Source: Bacillota bacterium
Lineage (GTDB): Bacteria > Bacillota > Clostridia > Lachnospirales > Lachnospiraceae
Assembly: GCA_023436765.1 (NCBI GenBank)
Contig: JAEZHX010000064.1
Span: forward strand, 1-15,133
Length of the DNA: 15,133 nt
Direction: 5' to 3'
The translations under genes were made by a program, and so were the position numbers. Numbering within the stretch: position 1 is the first letter of the stretch; every line of letters begins with the position of its first letter. A model generated the notes under the pieces. That model ran no database searches, was not told the DNA's origin, and was given only the letters and a program-made list of their open reading frames with translations. Of the stretch, positions 6,919 through 15,101 are shown piece after piece.

Positions 6919-8187
6919 TTAACCGATCTTTCTCAGCTCCAATTCCTTCAGATCAATCCCCTTCATATTACCGACCAGAGAATAGGAGCATTCCCCCAGG
7001 TCCAGATATCGATTGGCAAAGCTCTTTAGGTCTACAAGGCTGACTTGATCGATTCCTTCGATCAGTTCCTCTAAAGTGGTAATTCGCCCTCGGTTCAACA
7101 TGGACTTTCCATTGGAATTCATTCTGCTCTTCGCACTTTCGCTCCCAAGGATCAGTTCCGTCTTGATCTGTTCCTTCGTCATCTCCAGCTCTTCCTTTGT
7201 AATACCCTTCTTTCTGATATCGGAGATAATTTGTCGGATCTTCTTAACAACTGTGGCTGTCTGCGAGGGATTCATTGCAGCATAGATATGGAGCAGCCCG
7301 GTATCGCGGTAGGAGCTGCCGTAGGAATAGATGGAATAAGTAAGACCGCTGTCCTCCCTGATCTTCTGGAACAGTCTTGAATTGACGCTGCCTCCCAAAA
7401 TGGAGTTTAATACGGATAAGGTATAGCGTTCCTCTGATTGATATGAGATACAATCGAAAGCAATATTCAGATGCATCTGTTCGATGTCCTTATCCCTCTT
7501 GCAGACAACTCTGTGGTAATTTGGTTTCCCGGGGCAGTCATTCTCCTTCTCGCTCTTATCCCTTATCGTACCGAAGGACCTTTCCAGCAGCTTAAGAATC
7601 TCATCCTCGTCAAAGTTACCTGCGACGGAGATGATGATATTTTCACCCACATAATAGGTATCCATAAAATTCACAATCTGTTCTCGGCTTACCTTCCGAA
7701 CCACCTGCTTCGTTCCTGAGATCATGAAGCCCAGGGGATGGTCCTTCCATACACGCTGCTGCAGCAGCTCATGCACCAGATCCTCCGGAGAATCATCATA
7801 CATGTCAATCTCTTCAATGATTACTCCCTTTTCCTTCTTCAGTGCCTTCTCCTCAATCAGAGAATTCGTCAGCATATCACTGATGATATCAATCGCAATC
7901 GACAGATGTTCGCTTAGGGTTGTCGCATAATAGGAGGTGCACTCCTTACTGGTAAAGGCATTGATATTTCCGCCGATCTTCGCCATCTCATCTGCAATCT
8001 GTCTGGCCGACCTTCTATTCGTTCCTTTAAACAGCATATGCTCAATCATATGTGCTATCCCATTGTTTTGGTCGTCCTCATTTGATGATCCTGCGCGGAT
8101 CCACACACCGAAGGAGGCACTCTTAAGATAGGGCATCTTCTCCATTACTACGGTAATATTGTTGGATAATTTATAGATATTCGTCAT
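6919..8187 (-). CDS. M16 family zinc metallopeptidase (MlpA/YmxG-like)
   Basis: This 422-residue protein is a processing-protease-like M16 peptidase. From the ATG at 8187 the inverted zinc motif HMIEH gives His46, Glu49 and His50, and the third ligand falls at Glu126 in GVIIEEIDM, exactly the family's 76-residue spacing. The C-terminal half keeps GGSVNSRLFQKIRE and GLTYSIYSYGSSY, the substrate-binding Arg/Tyr block. All catalytic residues are present, so it should be active. No signal peptide is seen, so it is probably cytosolic. I chose ATG 8187 over an upstream TTG because GGGAGGG lies 8 bases before it and TNIYKLSNNITVV is the typical beginning. Nearness to pnp recalls Bacillus mlpA. Its transcript probably has a 200-nt leader, and the AIM24-like gene may be downstream in the same operon. 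Confidence 0.93.
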   Translation of the reverse strand: MTNIYKLSNNITVVMEKMPYLKSASFGVWIRAGSSNEDDQNNGIAHMIEHMLFKGTNRRSARQIADEMAKIGGNINAFTSKECTSYYATTLSEHLSIAIDIISDMLTNSLIEEKALKKEKGVIIEEIDMYDDSPEDLVHELLQQRVWKDHPLGFMISGTKQVVRKVSREQIVNFMDTYYVGENIIISVAGNFDEDEILKLLERSFGTIRDKSEKENDCPGKPNYHRVVCKRDKDIEQMHLNIAFDCISYQSEERYTLSVLNSILGGSVNSRLFQKIREDSGLTYSIYSYGSSYRDTGLLHIYAAMNPSQTATVVKKIRQIISDIRKKGITKEELEMTKEQIKTELILGSESAKSRMNSNGKSMLNRGRITTLEELIEGIDQVSLVDLKSFANRYLDLGECSYSLVGNMKGIDLKELELRKIG

Positions 8188-8223
8188 ATCAGTTTCCCTC
8201 CCGTCTGAGGCATTATCCTCTAA

Positions 8224-8279
8224 AAACACAACCCCCAATATTACAATTAATCAGAAAATAATCATAATGAATGGGGGTT
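8224..8279 (-). terminator. GC-clamp hairpin with T-run in the LCP-M16 gap
   Basis: Leftward, AACCCCCA (8279-8272) pairs with TGGGGGTT (8237-8230) across a 34-base AT-rich loop and is followed by GTGTTTTTAG. It could end the LCP transcript about 170 bp after its stop, or act as an attenuator in the M16 leader, since a good promoter lies upstream of it. The large loop makes either assignment uncertain. Confidence 0.4.
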
Positions 8280-8401
8280 ACCTTATGAAGCCTCTGTTAT
8301 TCATGTACTAAACAGATATCTTTACTATATTTTTACCCGATAATAGTATTCCTTCATTACCGTATCTTATCTTTATTTCCAGTAATGTTCTTTATGAGGT
8401 A

Positions 8402-8430
8402 ATTCTACCATATCCGGAATGACATAGCAA
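8402..8430 (-). promoter_or_regulatory. Promoter of the M16 peptidase gene
   Basis: Leftward: -35 TTGCTA (8430-8425), 17-base spacer, -10 TAGAAT (8407-8402) with an extended TGG immediately before it. Start near 8395 would give a leader of about 208 nt. It begins just past the LCP stop codon. Confidence 0.6.
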
Positions 8431-8440
8431 TAACAAGAAA

Positions 8441-9706
8441 TTAATGCAAATAGATCCTCTTCTGCAGCTCCTTGATATTCTCTTCAAAATCAATACCCAG
8501 AACCTGCATCCCATTAATCTTCAGACTCTCATAGGTTCCGGTCATCGGGATATAAAGGGAATCATAGTCATATTCCATATACTCAGGAAAGGATAGGATC
8601 TGTGAGATGATTTCCCTCTCAGAGAAATTGGTAGTTATCTCGGGCAAAAGAAGATCCAGTAGTTCCGTTATCTTATTGACACCCAGTTTTTTGGTCTTCC
8701 TATAGATTTGTTCCAGTACCGCTCTCTGTCTCGCAGTCCTTCCAAAATCAGTACCCACATAACGAACTCGGGAATAGCTGAGGGCTTGTCTCCCATTCAA
8801 GAGCTGAAGCCCGGAAGCCTTCAGATAGTCAGCTTCCTCCTCTTTCCCCTGAAGCTGGTTCAGCTCCTTAAGCAAAGCATTGATATCGGGTAGCTCTTCC
8901 TCAGTTATATCCAGCTCAATTCCTCCTAGAGCATCAATCACCCTGGTAAAGGAATATAAATCAACCGAGGCGTATTTGTCTATCTTAACCTTGAAATTCT
9001 CTTCGATTGTCTTGACTAATAATCTGGCTCCCCCAAAGGCATAGGCCGTATTCAGTCTGTTATAGGTGTTTTTCTCGGGGATGTGAAGATAGATGTCCCT
9101 GAGCAGCGAGGTAACGGTAATTTTCTCTTCCTTCTCATTAATGGAAAGCAGTACCATTGAGTCAGACAACCCACTGTCCTCCCCGGAACTGTTATCAGTC
9201 CCAATCAGAAGCAGGTTAAGAACCTCCTTCTCCCTTTTGACCGGGCTCTCATCATTCATAATATTATTTCTGATGCTTTCCTCCAGTTTTTCTGCAACCT
9301 CCTGATCTTCGGAACCGGCTCCTACTTCCGGAATCGGAGTCGTCATTCCATCTCCATCGGTAGTAGTGCCCTCAGGAGCTTCGCCTTCCGGTGTATTCTG
9401 GCCGGGTAGGACGACATTATTCGCAGCCGAGGTCTCCACTACTTCGTGGGATTCCTTTGAAGCCTGTCCTGCTGAGGAATCGTTGTTCTCTGAGAAATAT
9501 TCTGATATACTGTCTGCAGCCTCTTCTTTCGGTAAATCAGTATGTGAGGAATCAGCCTCCTCCAAAGGGACATAATTTACCTTACTGATATAACGGTGCA
9601 TCACCAGATAAGCACTAAGGCAAATAATAGCTGCTAGACCTACAAGACTGCAGAGTGAGACTACGGTAACCTTAATTGTTTTTTGTTTTCTGCTTCTGTT
9701 TTTCAT
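8441..9706 (-). CDS. LCP (LytR-CpsA-Psr) family cell-wall protein
   Basis: LCP proteins transfer wall teichoic acids or other anionic glycopolymers from lipid carriers to peptidoglycan outside the membrane. The 421-residue protein has a basic start (KNRSRKQK), one membrane segment (about residues 12-35, VTVVSLCSLVGLAAIICLSA), a disordered Ser/Glu/Thr-rich linker (about 45-160), and then the LCP domain (about 162-335). That domain shows NLLLIGTDN, SDSMVLLSIN, TSLLRDIYLHIP (Arg203), YNRLNTAYAFGG (Arg217), ALSYSRVRY (Arg313, Arg315) and DFGRTARQR, the lipid-phosphate-binding arginines and acidic residue of the family. The type II topology puts the domain outside. The ATG at 9706 has GAGGT about 6 bases upstream. 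The linker is longer than in many LCP proteins. Its acceptor polymer is unknown; no glycopolymer genes are nearby. Confidence 0.93.
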   Translation of the reverse strand: MKNRSRKQKTIKVTVVSLCSLVGLAAIICLSAYLVMHRYISKVNYVPLEEADSSHTDLPKEEAADSISEYFSENNDSSAGQASKESHEVVETSAANNVVLPGQNTPEGEAPEGTTTDGDGMTTPIPEVGAGSEDQEVAEKLEESIRNNIMNDESPVKREKEVLNLLLIGTDNSSGEDSGLSDSMVLLSINEKEEKITVTSLLRDIYLHIPEKNTYNRLNTAYAFGGARLLVKTIEENFKVKIDKYASVDLYSFTRVIDALGGIELDITEEELPDINALLKELNQLQGKEEEADYLKASGLQLLNGRQALSYSRVRYVGTDFGRTARQRAVLEQIYRKTKKLGVNKITELLDLLLPEITTNFSEREIISQILSFPEYMEYDYDSLYIPMTGTYESLKINGMQVLGIDFEENIKELQKRIYLH

Positions 9707-9735
9707 TCGATTACCTCGACATCATAATTTGTAAT

Positions 9736-9764
9736 TATTTAACATTCCTATTTAATATTACCAA
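9736..9764 (-). promoter_or_regulatory. Possible promoter of the LCP gene
   Basis: Leftward: TTGGTA (9764-9759), 17 bases, TAAATA (9741-9736). The match is modest, and the sequence is AT-rich enough that chance matches are likely. It is placed about 30 bases before the LCP start. Confidence 0.35.
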
Positions 9765-9768
9765 ATAC

Positions 9769-9798
9769 CCTTCTCTTCATCCATCAGAAGGCTTTTTT
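9769..9798. terminator. Weak hairpin with T-run between ABC and LCP genes
   Basis: CCTTCT (9769-9774) pairs with AGAAGG (9786-9791), followed on the plus strand by six T residues (9793-9798). On the minus strand the stem is preceded by the A-run and followed by TATTTGG. It lies just after the ABC transporter stop and may act in both directions, though the 6-bp stem is short. Confidence 0.4.
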
Positions 9799-9807
9799 AC
9801 GAAAAAT

Positions 9808-12111
9808 TTATTCAGTTCTTAACGCCTCCACCGCATCCTTCTTTGCAGCCATTCTGGCAGGCAGATGACCACCCAGCATTGTCAGCCCTGTACTGATTGC
9901 GATCAGGAGAACTGCATGGGTGGTCTTTAAATGAGCCACCTGCTCCAGCTCCGTAGCCTGATAGATCATATGATTGACTGGGAAAGTAAGGAGCCAGGCA
10001 ATCAGTATTCCTAAGGAACCGGAGAAGATACCCAGCAGAAAGGTCTCGGCATCGAATACCCTGGAAATGTCCTTCTTTCTGGCGCCCAGTGCTTTCAAAA
10101 TACCGATTTCCTTCGTCCTCTCCAACACGGAGGTATAGGTTATGATTCCAATCATGATCAGGCTTACCACAAGGGAGGTCGAAGAGAAGGCGATCAGCAC
10201 TAAAGTTATCCCATTCATGATACCGCCGGTCATACCGGTAATTGTCGCTGCAAGATCGGTATAGACAATCTTTTCTTCCTCCTTCGTATGAGTTTCATTA
10301 TATTGATCCAGGTAGTTTAGAATATCATCCTTAGTCTGGAAATTGATCGGATAGATTTTAACCAGATATGGGATACTGTTCTGTCCCAGATAGGATAAGA
10401 TTTCTTCCTTCCCCTCTTCATCCAGCTCCTGCATGGTCAGTACATTCGTATCGCTCTTTTCCTGAGCCTTCACGATTTCAGAGCTCTTTGTCTTTTCGAT
10501 AATCCGTAAGGCCAGTTCATCCGAATAGGCCACGCCCTCCGATATGACGGGGAATTTTATTGTATCCTTTGCTCTCAGAATTCCGGTAATTCTTAAGGTG
10601 ATATTATCCTTTTTGTTATATAGGCCCTCTAAATTCTGCTCTATCGTGTATCCGCCGTATTCGGTCTTAACATAATAATCATCATTCATGACAGCCTTTA
10701 GTTCGATACCGATCAGATCACGAAACAATATGCTCCCCTTCTCTTCTATATCGATTCCAAGCTCTGCAGCTGTCTCATCCCGAAGCCTGTTCTTACTATC
10801 CACGATAATCACGATACCCGTCTCATCCGTTGGGTATGCTCCGGCAAGCAAATCATAGCTATCCTCAAGATAGCCGGTTCCTCCCAGCTTCGTAGGATAG
10901 GGGGCAAACTTCAGCTTATCCGTCCGTACCTGGGAGACTGAGGAACCATGTTTACGTAATATATTTATAGCAACGTTCCTGGTATACCCGACACCTTTAC
11001 AGATGGCCGGGTCCATGGCTGCGATATAATCAAGATATTCCTTCGTTATCTTATTCTTATGCTTTGCATTTCTCGCATCATTGTCATACAGATAGACCTC
11101 ATCCGAATCCACATAGTGAACCTCGCCGGTCATCTGATCCATCCTCTCCTCCTGTCGTTCCCGGTAGGCTTTGGAGTCCCTCTCTGTCGCCTCTCTGGAG
11201 ATCATAATCGGAAATTCCGACATTGCCTCTGCCTGAAAATTATCAATCTGCAGCCGGAAGCCTACGGATAGGCTTAAAATCAATGCAATCCCTATAATTC
11301 CGATGCTGGAGGCAAAGGCGGTCAGCACCGTCCTTCCCAGCTTCGTCTTGATATTATTATAGGATAACCGAAGGGCTGTCGGGAAGCTCATACTCGTCTT
11401 CTTCAGGGTAAAGGTATCATCCTGTTTACCATCCTCGTAGGGATTGGAGTCCGATACCACCTTCCCATCCTCGAATTCCACGATGCGGTCCGCATATCTT
11501 TTGGCCAGCTCCGGGTTATGGGTTACCATGATGACCAGCTTATCATGGGCAATCTCCTTGATCAGATTGAGAATCTGTATACTGGTCCTCGTATCCAGTG
11601 CTCCGGTGGGTTCATCACAGAGCAGTACCTCCGGGTTATTGGCCAGGGCACGGGCAATCGCTACCCGCTGCATCTGTCCGCCGGACAGCTGTCCCGGCTT
11701 CTTATGCATATGCATTTTCAGCCCAACCCGTTCCAGAACCTCAATTGACTTTCTATGCTTATCAATCCTTGAGACACCGCTTAAGGTCATACCCATTTCC
11801 ACATTGGCAATGATACTCAGATGTGAAATCAGATTATAGTTCTGAAATACGAAGCCAATCGTATTATTCCGGTAGGCGTCCCAGTCCTTCTCCTTAAAAT
11901 TCTTCGTGGACGTCCCATTAATGATAAGATCGCCTTGCGTATAACGGTCAAGTCCCCCTATGATATTGAGACAGGTCGTTTTCCCTGAGCCGCTGGCACC
12001 TAAGATTGCCACGAATTCGTTCCTTCGGAAGGCTACAGATATTCCATCCAGAGCCTCCGTCTTAAAACCACCTACGGTATATGTCTTTCTTATGTTGATT
12101 AGTTCCAGCAT
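9808..12111 (-). CDS. ABC transporter, fused ATPase and FtsX/MacB-type permease
   Basis: One 767-residue chain joins an ABC ATPase to a MacB/FtsX-like permease. From the ATG at 12111 the ATPase shows Walker A GASGSGKTT (38-46), Q-loop Gln90, signature LSGGQ (142-146), Walker B VLLCDEPTGALD (162-173) and the switch His198 in VTHN. A first membrane segment lies near 265-295 (LTAFASSIGIIGIALILSLS), followed by a large charged extracytoplasmic region (about 300-620), then three C-terminal segments with the FtsX-type ERTKEIGILKALGARKKDI loop between. Such proteins move hydrophobic or peptide substrates, or transmit force, rather than import solutes. AAGAAGG stands 9 bases before ATG 12111 and MLELINI is a normal ABC start; ATG 12144 preceded by TTAGGA is a weaker alternative. 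All ATPase motifs look intact. The substrate is unknown. The gene stands alone behind the pnp terminator. Confidence 0.92.
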   Translation of the reverse strand: MLELINIRKTYTVGGFKTEALDGISVAFRRNEFVAILGASGSGKTTCLNIIGGLDRYTQGDLIINGTSTKNFKEKDWDAYRNNTIGFVFQNYNLISHLSIIANVEMGMTLSGVSRIDKHRKSIEVLERVGLKMHMHKKPGQLSGGQMQRVAIARALANNPEVLLCDEPTGALDTRTSIQILNLIKEIAHDKLVIMVTHNPELAKRYADRIVEFEDGKVVSDSNPYEDGKQDDTFTLKKTSMSFPTALRLSYNNIKTKLGRTVLTAFASSIGIIGIALILSLSVGFRLQIDNFQAEAMSEFPIMISREATERDSKAYRERQEERMDQMTGEVHYVDSDEVYLYDNDARNAKHKNKITKEYLDYIAAMDPAICKGVGYTRNVAINILRKHGSSVSQVRTDKLKFAPYPTKLGGTGYLEDSYDLLAGAYPTDETGIVIIVDSKNRLRDETAAELGIDIEEKGSILFRDLIGIELKAVMNDDYYVKTEYGGYTIEQNLEGLYNKKDNITLRITGILRAKDTIKFPVISEGVAYSDELALRIIEKTKSSEIVKAQEKSDTNVLTMQELDEEGKEEILSYLGQNSIPYLVKIYPINFQTKDDILNYLDQYNETHTKEEEKIVYTDLAATITGMTGGIMNGITLVLIAFSSTSLVVSLIMIGIITYTSVLERTKEIGILKALGARKKDISRVFDAETFLLGIFSGSLGILIAWLLTFPVNHMIYQATELEQVAHLKTTHAVLLIAISTGLTMLGGHLPARMAAKKDAVEALRTE

Positions 12112-12221
12112 ACGATAAACCCTTCTTGCTTCAAGTCTAACCATAATCATTTCCTAAGATTTTTCTATTATGCAAGACTTAAGCAGATAGTTTGTTTGAA
12201 TGCATTTCATTATTCTTACAC

Positions 12222-12263
12222 AAGAAAAAAGCTGCCAACGCTTTCGTCTGGGTTGGCAGCTTT
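12222..12263 (-). terminator. Rho-independent terminator after pnp
   Basis: Leftward, AAAGCTGCCAAC (12263-12252) pairs perfectly with GTTGGCAGCTTT (12239-12228) across a 12-base loop and runs into TTTTTTCTT. It lies 30 bases past the pnp stop and is the strongest terminator in the window. Confidence 0.95.
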
Positions 12264-12292
12264 CCTTAGAATTAATCTATTTTATTCTATAT

Positions 12293-14380
12293 TTATTTTA
12301 CGTCCTTGATGGAGAAGCTTACTCTTCCCATCTTATCCTGGCCAAGGCATACGACCTTAACAATATCACCGAGGGTTAAGACATCCTCCACATGCTCTAC
12401 TCTCTGCTTGGAGATCTTGGAGATGTGTACTAAGCCTTCCTTGCCGGGTGCGAATTCTAAGAATGCACCGAATTCCTTTATGCTGATAACCTTACCGGTA
12501 TAGTACTTACCTTCCTCAAACTCGGTAACGATCATCTGTACCATCTCAAGAGCCTTCTGAATGCTTTCCTTATCGGTACCGCATACGGATACTGCACCGT
12601 CATCGGTAATGTCAATCTTAACACCGGTCTGATCAATGATTGCATTAATGGTCTTGCCTCTCTGGCCGACAACCTCACCGATCTTGGAAGGATCAATCTT
12701 GATCTGAACGATCTTCGGTGTATAAGGTCCAACCTCAGGTCTGGGCTCGGAAATAACCGGAGCCATAACATCATCAAGAATATAGGTTCTGGCCTTCTTG
12801 GTCTGATAAATCGCCTTCTCGATAATTTCTCTGGTCAAACCGTGAATCTTAATATCCATCTGGATTGCTGTGATTCCCTTATGAGTACCGGCCACCTTGA
12901 AGTCCATATCGCCGAAGAAATCCTCCAGGCCTTGGATATCGGTCAGTATAATATAATCATCATCGGTCTCTCCGGTCACAAGTCCTACGGAGATACCGGC
13001 TACCATTGCTTTAATCGGAACACCTGCCGCCATTAAGGATAAGGTGGATGCACAGATGGAGCCCTGAGAGGTGGAACCGTTGGATTCTAAAACTTCGGAT
13101 ACGGTACGGATTGCATAGGGGAATTCCTCTTCGGAAGGAAGAACCGGAATCAATGCTCTCTCTGCTAACGCACCATGTCCAATTTCACGTCTGCCGGGTC
13201 CTCTGGAGGGCTTAGTCTCACCTACGGAGTAGGAAGGGAAATTATAGTGGTGCATATATCTCTTGCCGGTCTCGTTCTCATCGATACCGTCCAATCTCTG
13301 AGTCTCCGCCAGAGCACCCAAGGTTGTAATAGTAAGCACCTGGGTCTGTCCGCGGGTGAACATACCTGAACCATGGGTTCTCGGAAGTACATCGATCTCG
13401 GCAGCCAGCTTACGGATCTGATCGATGGCACGGCCATCGGGACGCTTCTTATCCTTTAAGATCATCTTGCGAACGGTCTTCTTCTGGAATTTATAGATTG
13501 CTTCTCCGAGTAAAGGAAGCCATTCCGGATGGGTCTCCTCATAACGGGCGGTCAGCTTATCGGTAATTTCTCTGATATTAGCCTCCCTTACCTGCTTCTC
13601 ATCGGTGAATACAGCCGTCTCCATTGCTTCCGGAGTGATGAAGCTTACCATATCCTCATATAACTCCGCCGGTGTATCCATATGGATATATTCGTGCTTT
13701 GGTTTACCGCAGTCAGCTACGATACCCTCAATGAATTCGATAACCTTCTGGTTTAAGGAGTGTGCTGCGAAGATAGCTTCGATCATCTTATCCTCGGGAA
13801 CCTCCTCCGCTCCTGCTTCAATCATAATTACCTTTTCCTTAGTGGAAGCCACCGTAAGTGCCAGAGTAGACTGCTCTCTCTGAGCAGAGGTAGGGTTGAA
13901 TACCAGCTCTCCATCGACCATACCTACCATCGTTGAAGCGGTAGGACCGTCAAAGGGAATATCGGAAATACTGGTTGCAATCGCAGAACCTAACATCGCT
14001 GCCAGCTCCGGGGGGCAATCCTGATCCACACAGAGTACCAGATTGTTCAGGGTAACATCATTGCGGTAATCCTTCGGGAATAAAGGTCTCATCGGACGGT
14101 CAATAACGCGGGAGGTAAGAATTGCATTCTCAGAGGGCTTACTCTCTCTCTTAATGAAACCTCCGGGAATCTTACCTACAGCATAAAGCTTCTCTTCATA
14201 TTCTACACTTAAGGGGAAGAAATCAATTCCCTCTCTGGGCTTATCTGATGCGGTTGCGGTAGATAATACAACCGTATCTCCATAATGCATCAATGCGGCG
14301 CCGTTAGCTTGTGCAGCCACTCTTCCAATATCTACGGTAAGAGTTCTGCCTGCAAGTTCCATGGAATAACTTTTGTACAT
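12293..14380 (-). CDS. pnp: Polynucleotide phosphorylase
   Basis: PNPase degrades RNA 3' to 5' by phosphorolysis and can also add tails; it acts as a trimer. The 695-residue length is normal. Domains in order: first RNase PH domain (about 1-145), helical linker, second RNase PH domain (about 310-540) with GSGMFTRGQTQVL, GPGRREIGHGALAERAL and the catalytic block GLEDFFGDMDFKVAGT (Asp487, Asp493, Lys495), KH domain (about 553-615) with VVGQRGKTI, and S1 domain (about 622-692). I chose the ATG at 14380 because AAAAGGAG lies about 8 bases upstream and MYKSYSMELAGRTLTVDIG is the usual beginning; the TTG further up is not needed. rpsO, the common partner upstream, is absent: a YmaF-like gene and its terminator come before. 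A long structured leader precedes the gene and a strong terminator follows it. Confidence 0.97.
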   Translation of the reverse strand: MYKSYSMELAGRTLTVDIGRVAAQANGAALMHYGDTVVLSTATASDKPREGIDFFPLSVEYEEKLYAVGKIPGGFIKRESKPSENAILTSRVIDRPMRPLFPKDYRNDVTLNNLVLCVDQDCPPELAAMLGSAIATSISDIPFDGPTASTMVGMVDGELVFNPTSAQREQSTLALTVASTKEKVIMIEAGAEEVPEDKMIEAIFAAHSLNQKVIEFIEGIVADCGKPKHEYIHMDTPAELYEDMVSFITPEAMETAVFTDEKQVREANIREITDKLTARYEETHPEWLPLLGEAIYKFQKKTVRKMILKDKKRPDGRAIDQIRKLAAEIDVLPRTHGSGMFTRGQTQVLTITTLGALAETQRLDGIDENETGKRYMHHYNFPSYSVGETKPSRGPGRREIGHGALAERALIPVLPSEEEFPYAIRTVSEVLESNGSTSQGSICASTLSLMAAGVPIKAMVAGISVGLVTGETDDDYIILTDIQGLEDFFGDMDFKVAGTHKGITAIQMDIKIHGLTREIIEKAIYQTKKARTYILDDVMAPVISEPRPEVGPYTPKIVQIKIDPSKIGEVVGQRGKTINAIIDQTGVKIDITDDGAVSVCGTDKESIQKALEMVQMIVTEFEEGKYYTGKVISIKEFGAFLEFAPGKEGLVHISKISKQRVEHVEDVLTLGDIVKVVCLGQDKMGRVSFSIKDVK

Positions 14381-14460
14381 AGTCAATTCTCCTTTTACAT
14401 TCATTTTGTCGTGCAAAAGAACACAGAATGATCCCTGTAATTCTTAAGCCAGTTCAAGCC

Positions 14461-14541
14461 GGAGGCACCGAAACAACTGAAAAATCTACCGGAACTCTAT
14501 TGGAATCCGATACCCTTTTCAGAAGTCTCGGGATGTCCTCC
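14461..14541 (-). promoter_or_regulatory. Long four-helix hairpin at the 5' end of pnp mRNA
   Basis: In the leftward transcript four nested helices line up with small internal loops: GGAGG/CCTCC (14541-14537 with 14465-14461), CCGAGAC/GTTTCGG (14531-14525 with 14474-14468), CTGAAAA/TTTTCAG (14522-14516 with 14483-14477) and TATCGGA/TCCGGTA (14512-14506 with 14493-14487), closing a 12-base loop. There is no T-tract, so it is not a terminator. It begins about 12 nt from the predicted transcript start. By analogy with the Escherichia coli pnp leader it may be a target for a double-strand-specific RNase and PNPase autocontrol; that function is inference. Confidence 0.7.
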
Positions 14542-14559
14542 TGTCGCTCTAACTAATCC

Positions 14560-14568
14560 ATTATACCA
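14560..14568 (-). promoter_or_regulatory. Extended -10 promoter of pnp
   Basis: Leftward, TGGTATAAT gives a perfect -10 TATAAT (14565-14560) with the extended TGn element. No good -35 is found at 17 bases, as is common with extended -10 promoters. Transcription would start near 14553, giving a leader of about 170 nt. Confidence 0.7.
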
Positions 14569-14627
14569 TTATTATTACCAATATGCTACAATAATTTTCA
14601 CAGATAATAGTAAACTCATATGAAATG

Positions 14628-14655
14628 GAAAAGGTGCCGCATAACGGCACCCTTT
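14628..14655 (-). terminator. Rho-independent terminator after the YmaF-like gene
   Basis: Leftward, GGTGCCG (14651-14645) pairs with CGGCACC (14639-14633) across a 5-base loop, flanked by AAAG and by TTTTCC. It lies about 20 bases after the stop and separates this gene from the pnp promoter. Confidence 0.9.
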
Positions 14656-14669
14656 GCTAAGGCTTACTT

Positions 14670-15101
14670 TTAATATCTGCGGTTATCCATATGATCATGG
14701 TCACAATGCTCCTTGTGCTCCATTCCCGTAGGATTCTCAATCAGGGTTGCAACCTCAAATTTATGCCTGTGACCGTCATTCACTGATGTTACTGATTCCA
14801 GAAAGTGTACATGCTTGCCACCACCTACCGGAATCGCACAGCCTGTTTTACCCTTGAACTCATGATGATGCTCATCAAAGGTATCCGTTCTGAAGCATAC
14901 TTCATGTATGTGGTCATCTTTCCCATAGGGAATTGCTTCCTCTGATGTGGTACAGAACCTGTGCTGATGAGGATCGTCCTCATCAGCTGTTTTTACACTT
15001 CCTTTTATCTCGTGTACATGTCTTTGTACTTCTGGGCATCTCTCATTTGCCTGATATGCTCCCTGAACCATTCCCTGATAATAATTTCTATTATAACCCA
15101 T
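14670..15101 (-). CDS. YmaF family histidine-rich repeat protein
   Basis: This is a 143-residue soluble, acidic, histidine-rich protein matching the YmaF family of Firmicutes, whose function is unknown. Six HxH motifs occur at residues 28-30, 45-47, 64-66, 78-80, 97-99 and 111-113, followed by a tail with more His (MEHKEHCDHDH). The motifs repeat with a 33-residue period: the blocks beginning at 45, 78 and 111 align as HxHxF, then a mostly Ala-Ile-Pro-Gly turn, then a second HxH. There is no signal peptide or membrane segment. The regular HxH pairs suggest metal binding, which is inference. The ATG at 15101 has AAGGAAGG about 6 bases upstream. The promoter is not visible and probably lies at or beyond the window edge. 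A terminator follows, so the gene is not in the pnp unit. Confidence 0.85.
   Translation of the reverse strand: MGYNRNYYQGMVQGAYQANERCPEVQRHVHEIKGSVKTADEDDPHQHRFCTTSEEAIPYGKDDHIHEVCFRTDTFDEHHHEFKGKTGCAIPVGGGKHVHFLESVTSVNDGHRHKFEVATLIENPTGMEHKEHCDHDHMDNRRY

Noticed and set aside
8188..8238. Upstream TTG start of the M16 peptidase
   Set aside because: It lies within the hairpin at 8230-8279 and lacks a ribosome binding site; ATG 8187 has GGGAGGG 8 bases before it.
14381..14416. Upstream TTG start of pnp
   Set aside because: It would place the good AAGGAG ribosome binding site within the coding region and add residues absent from typical PNPase.
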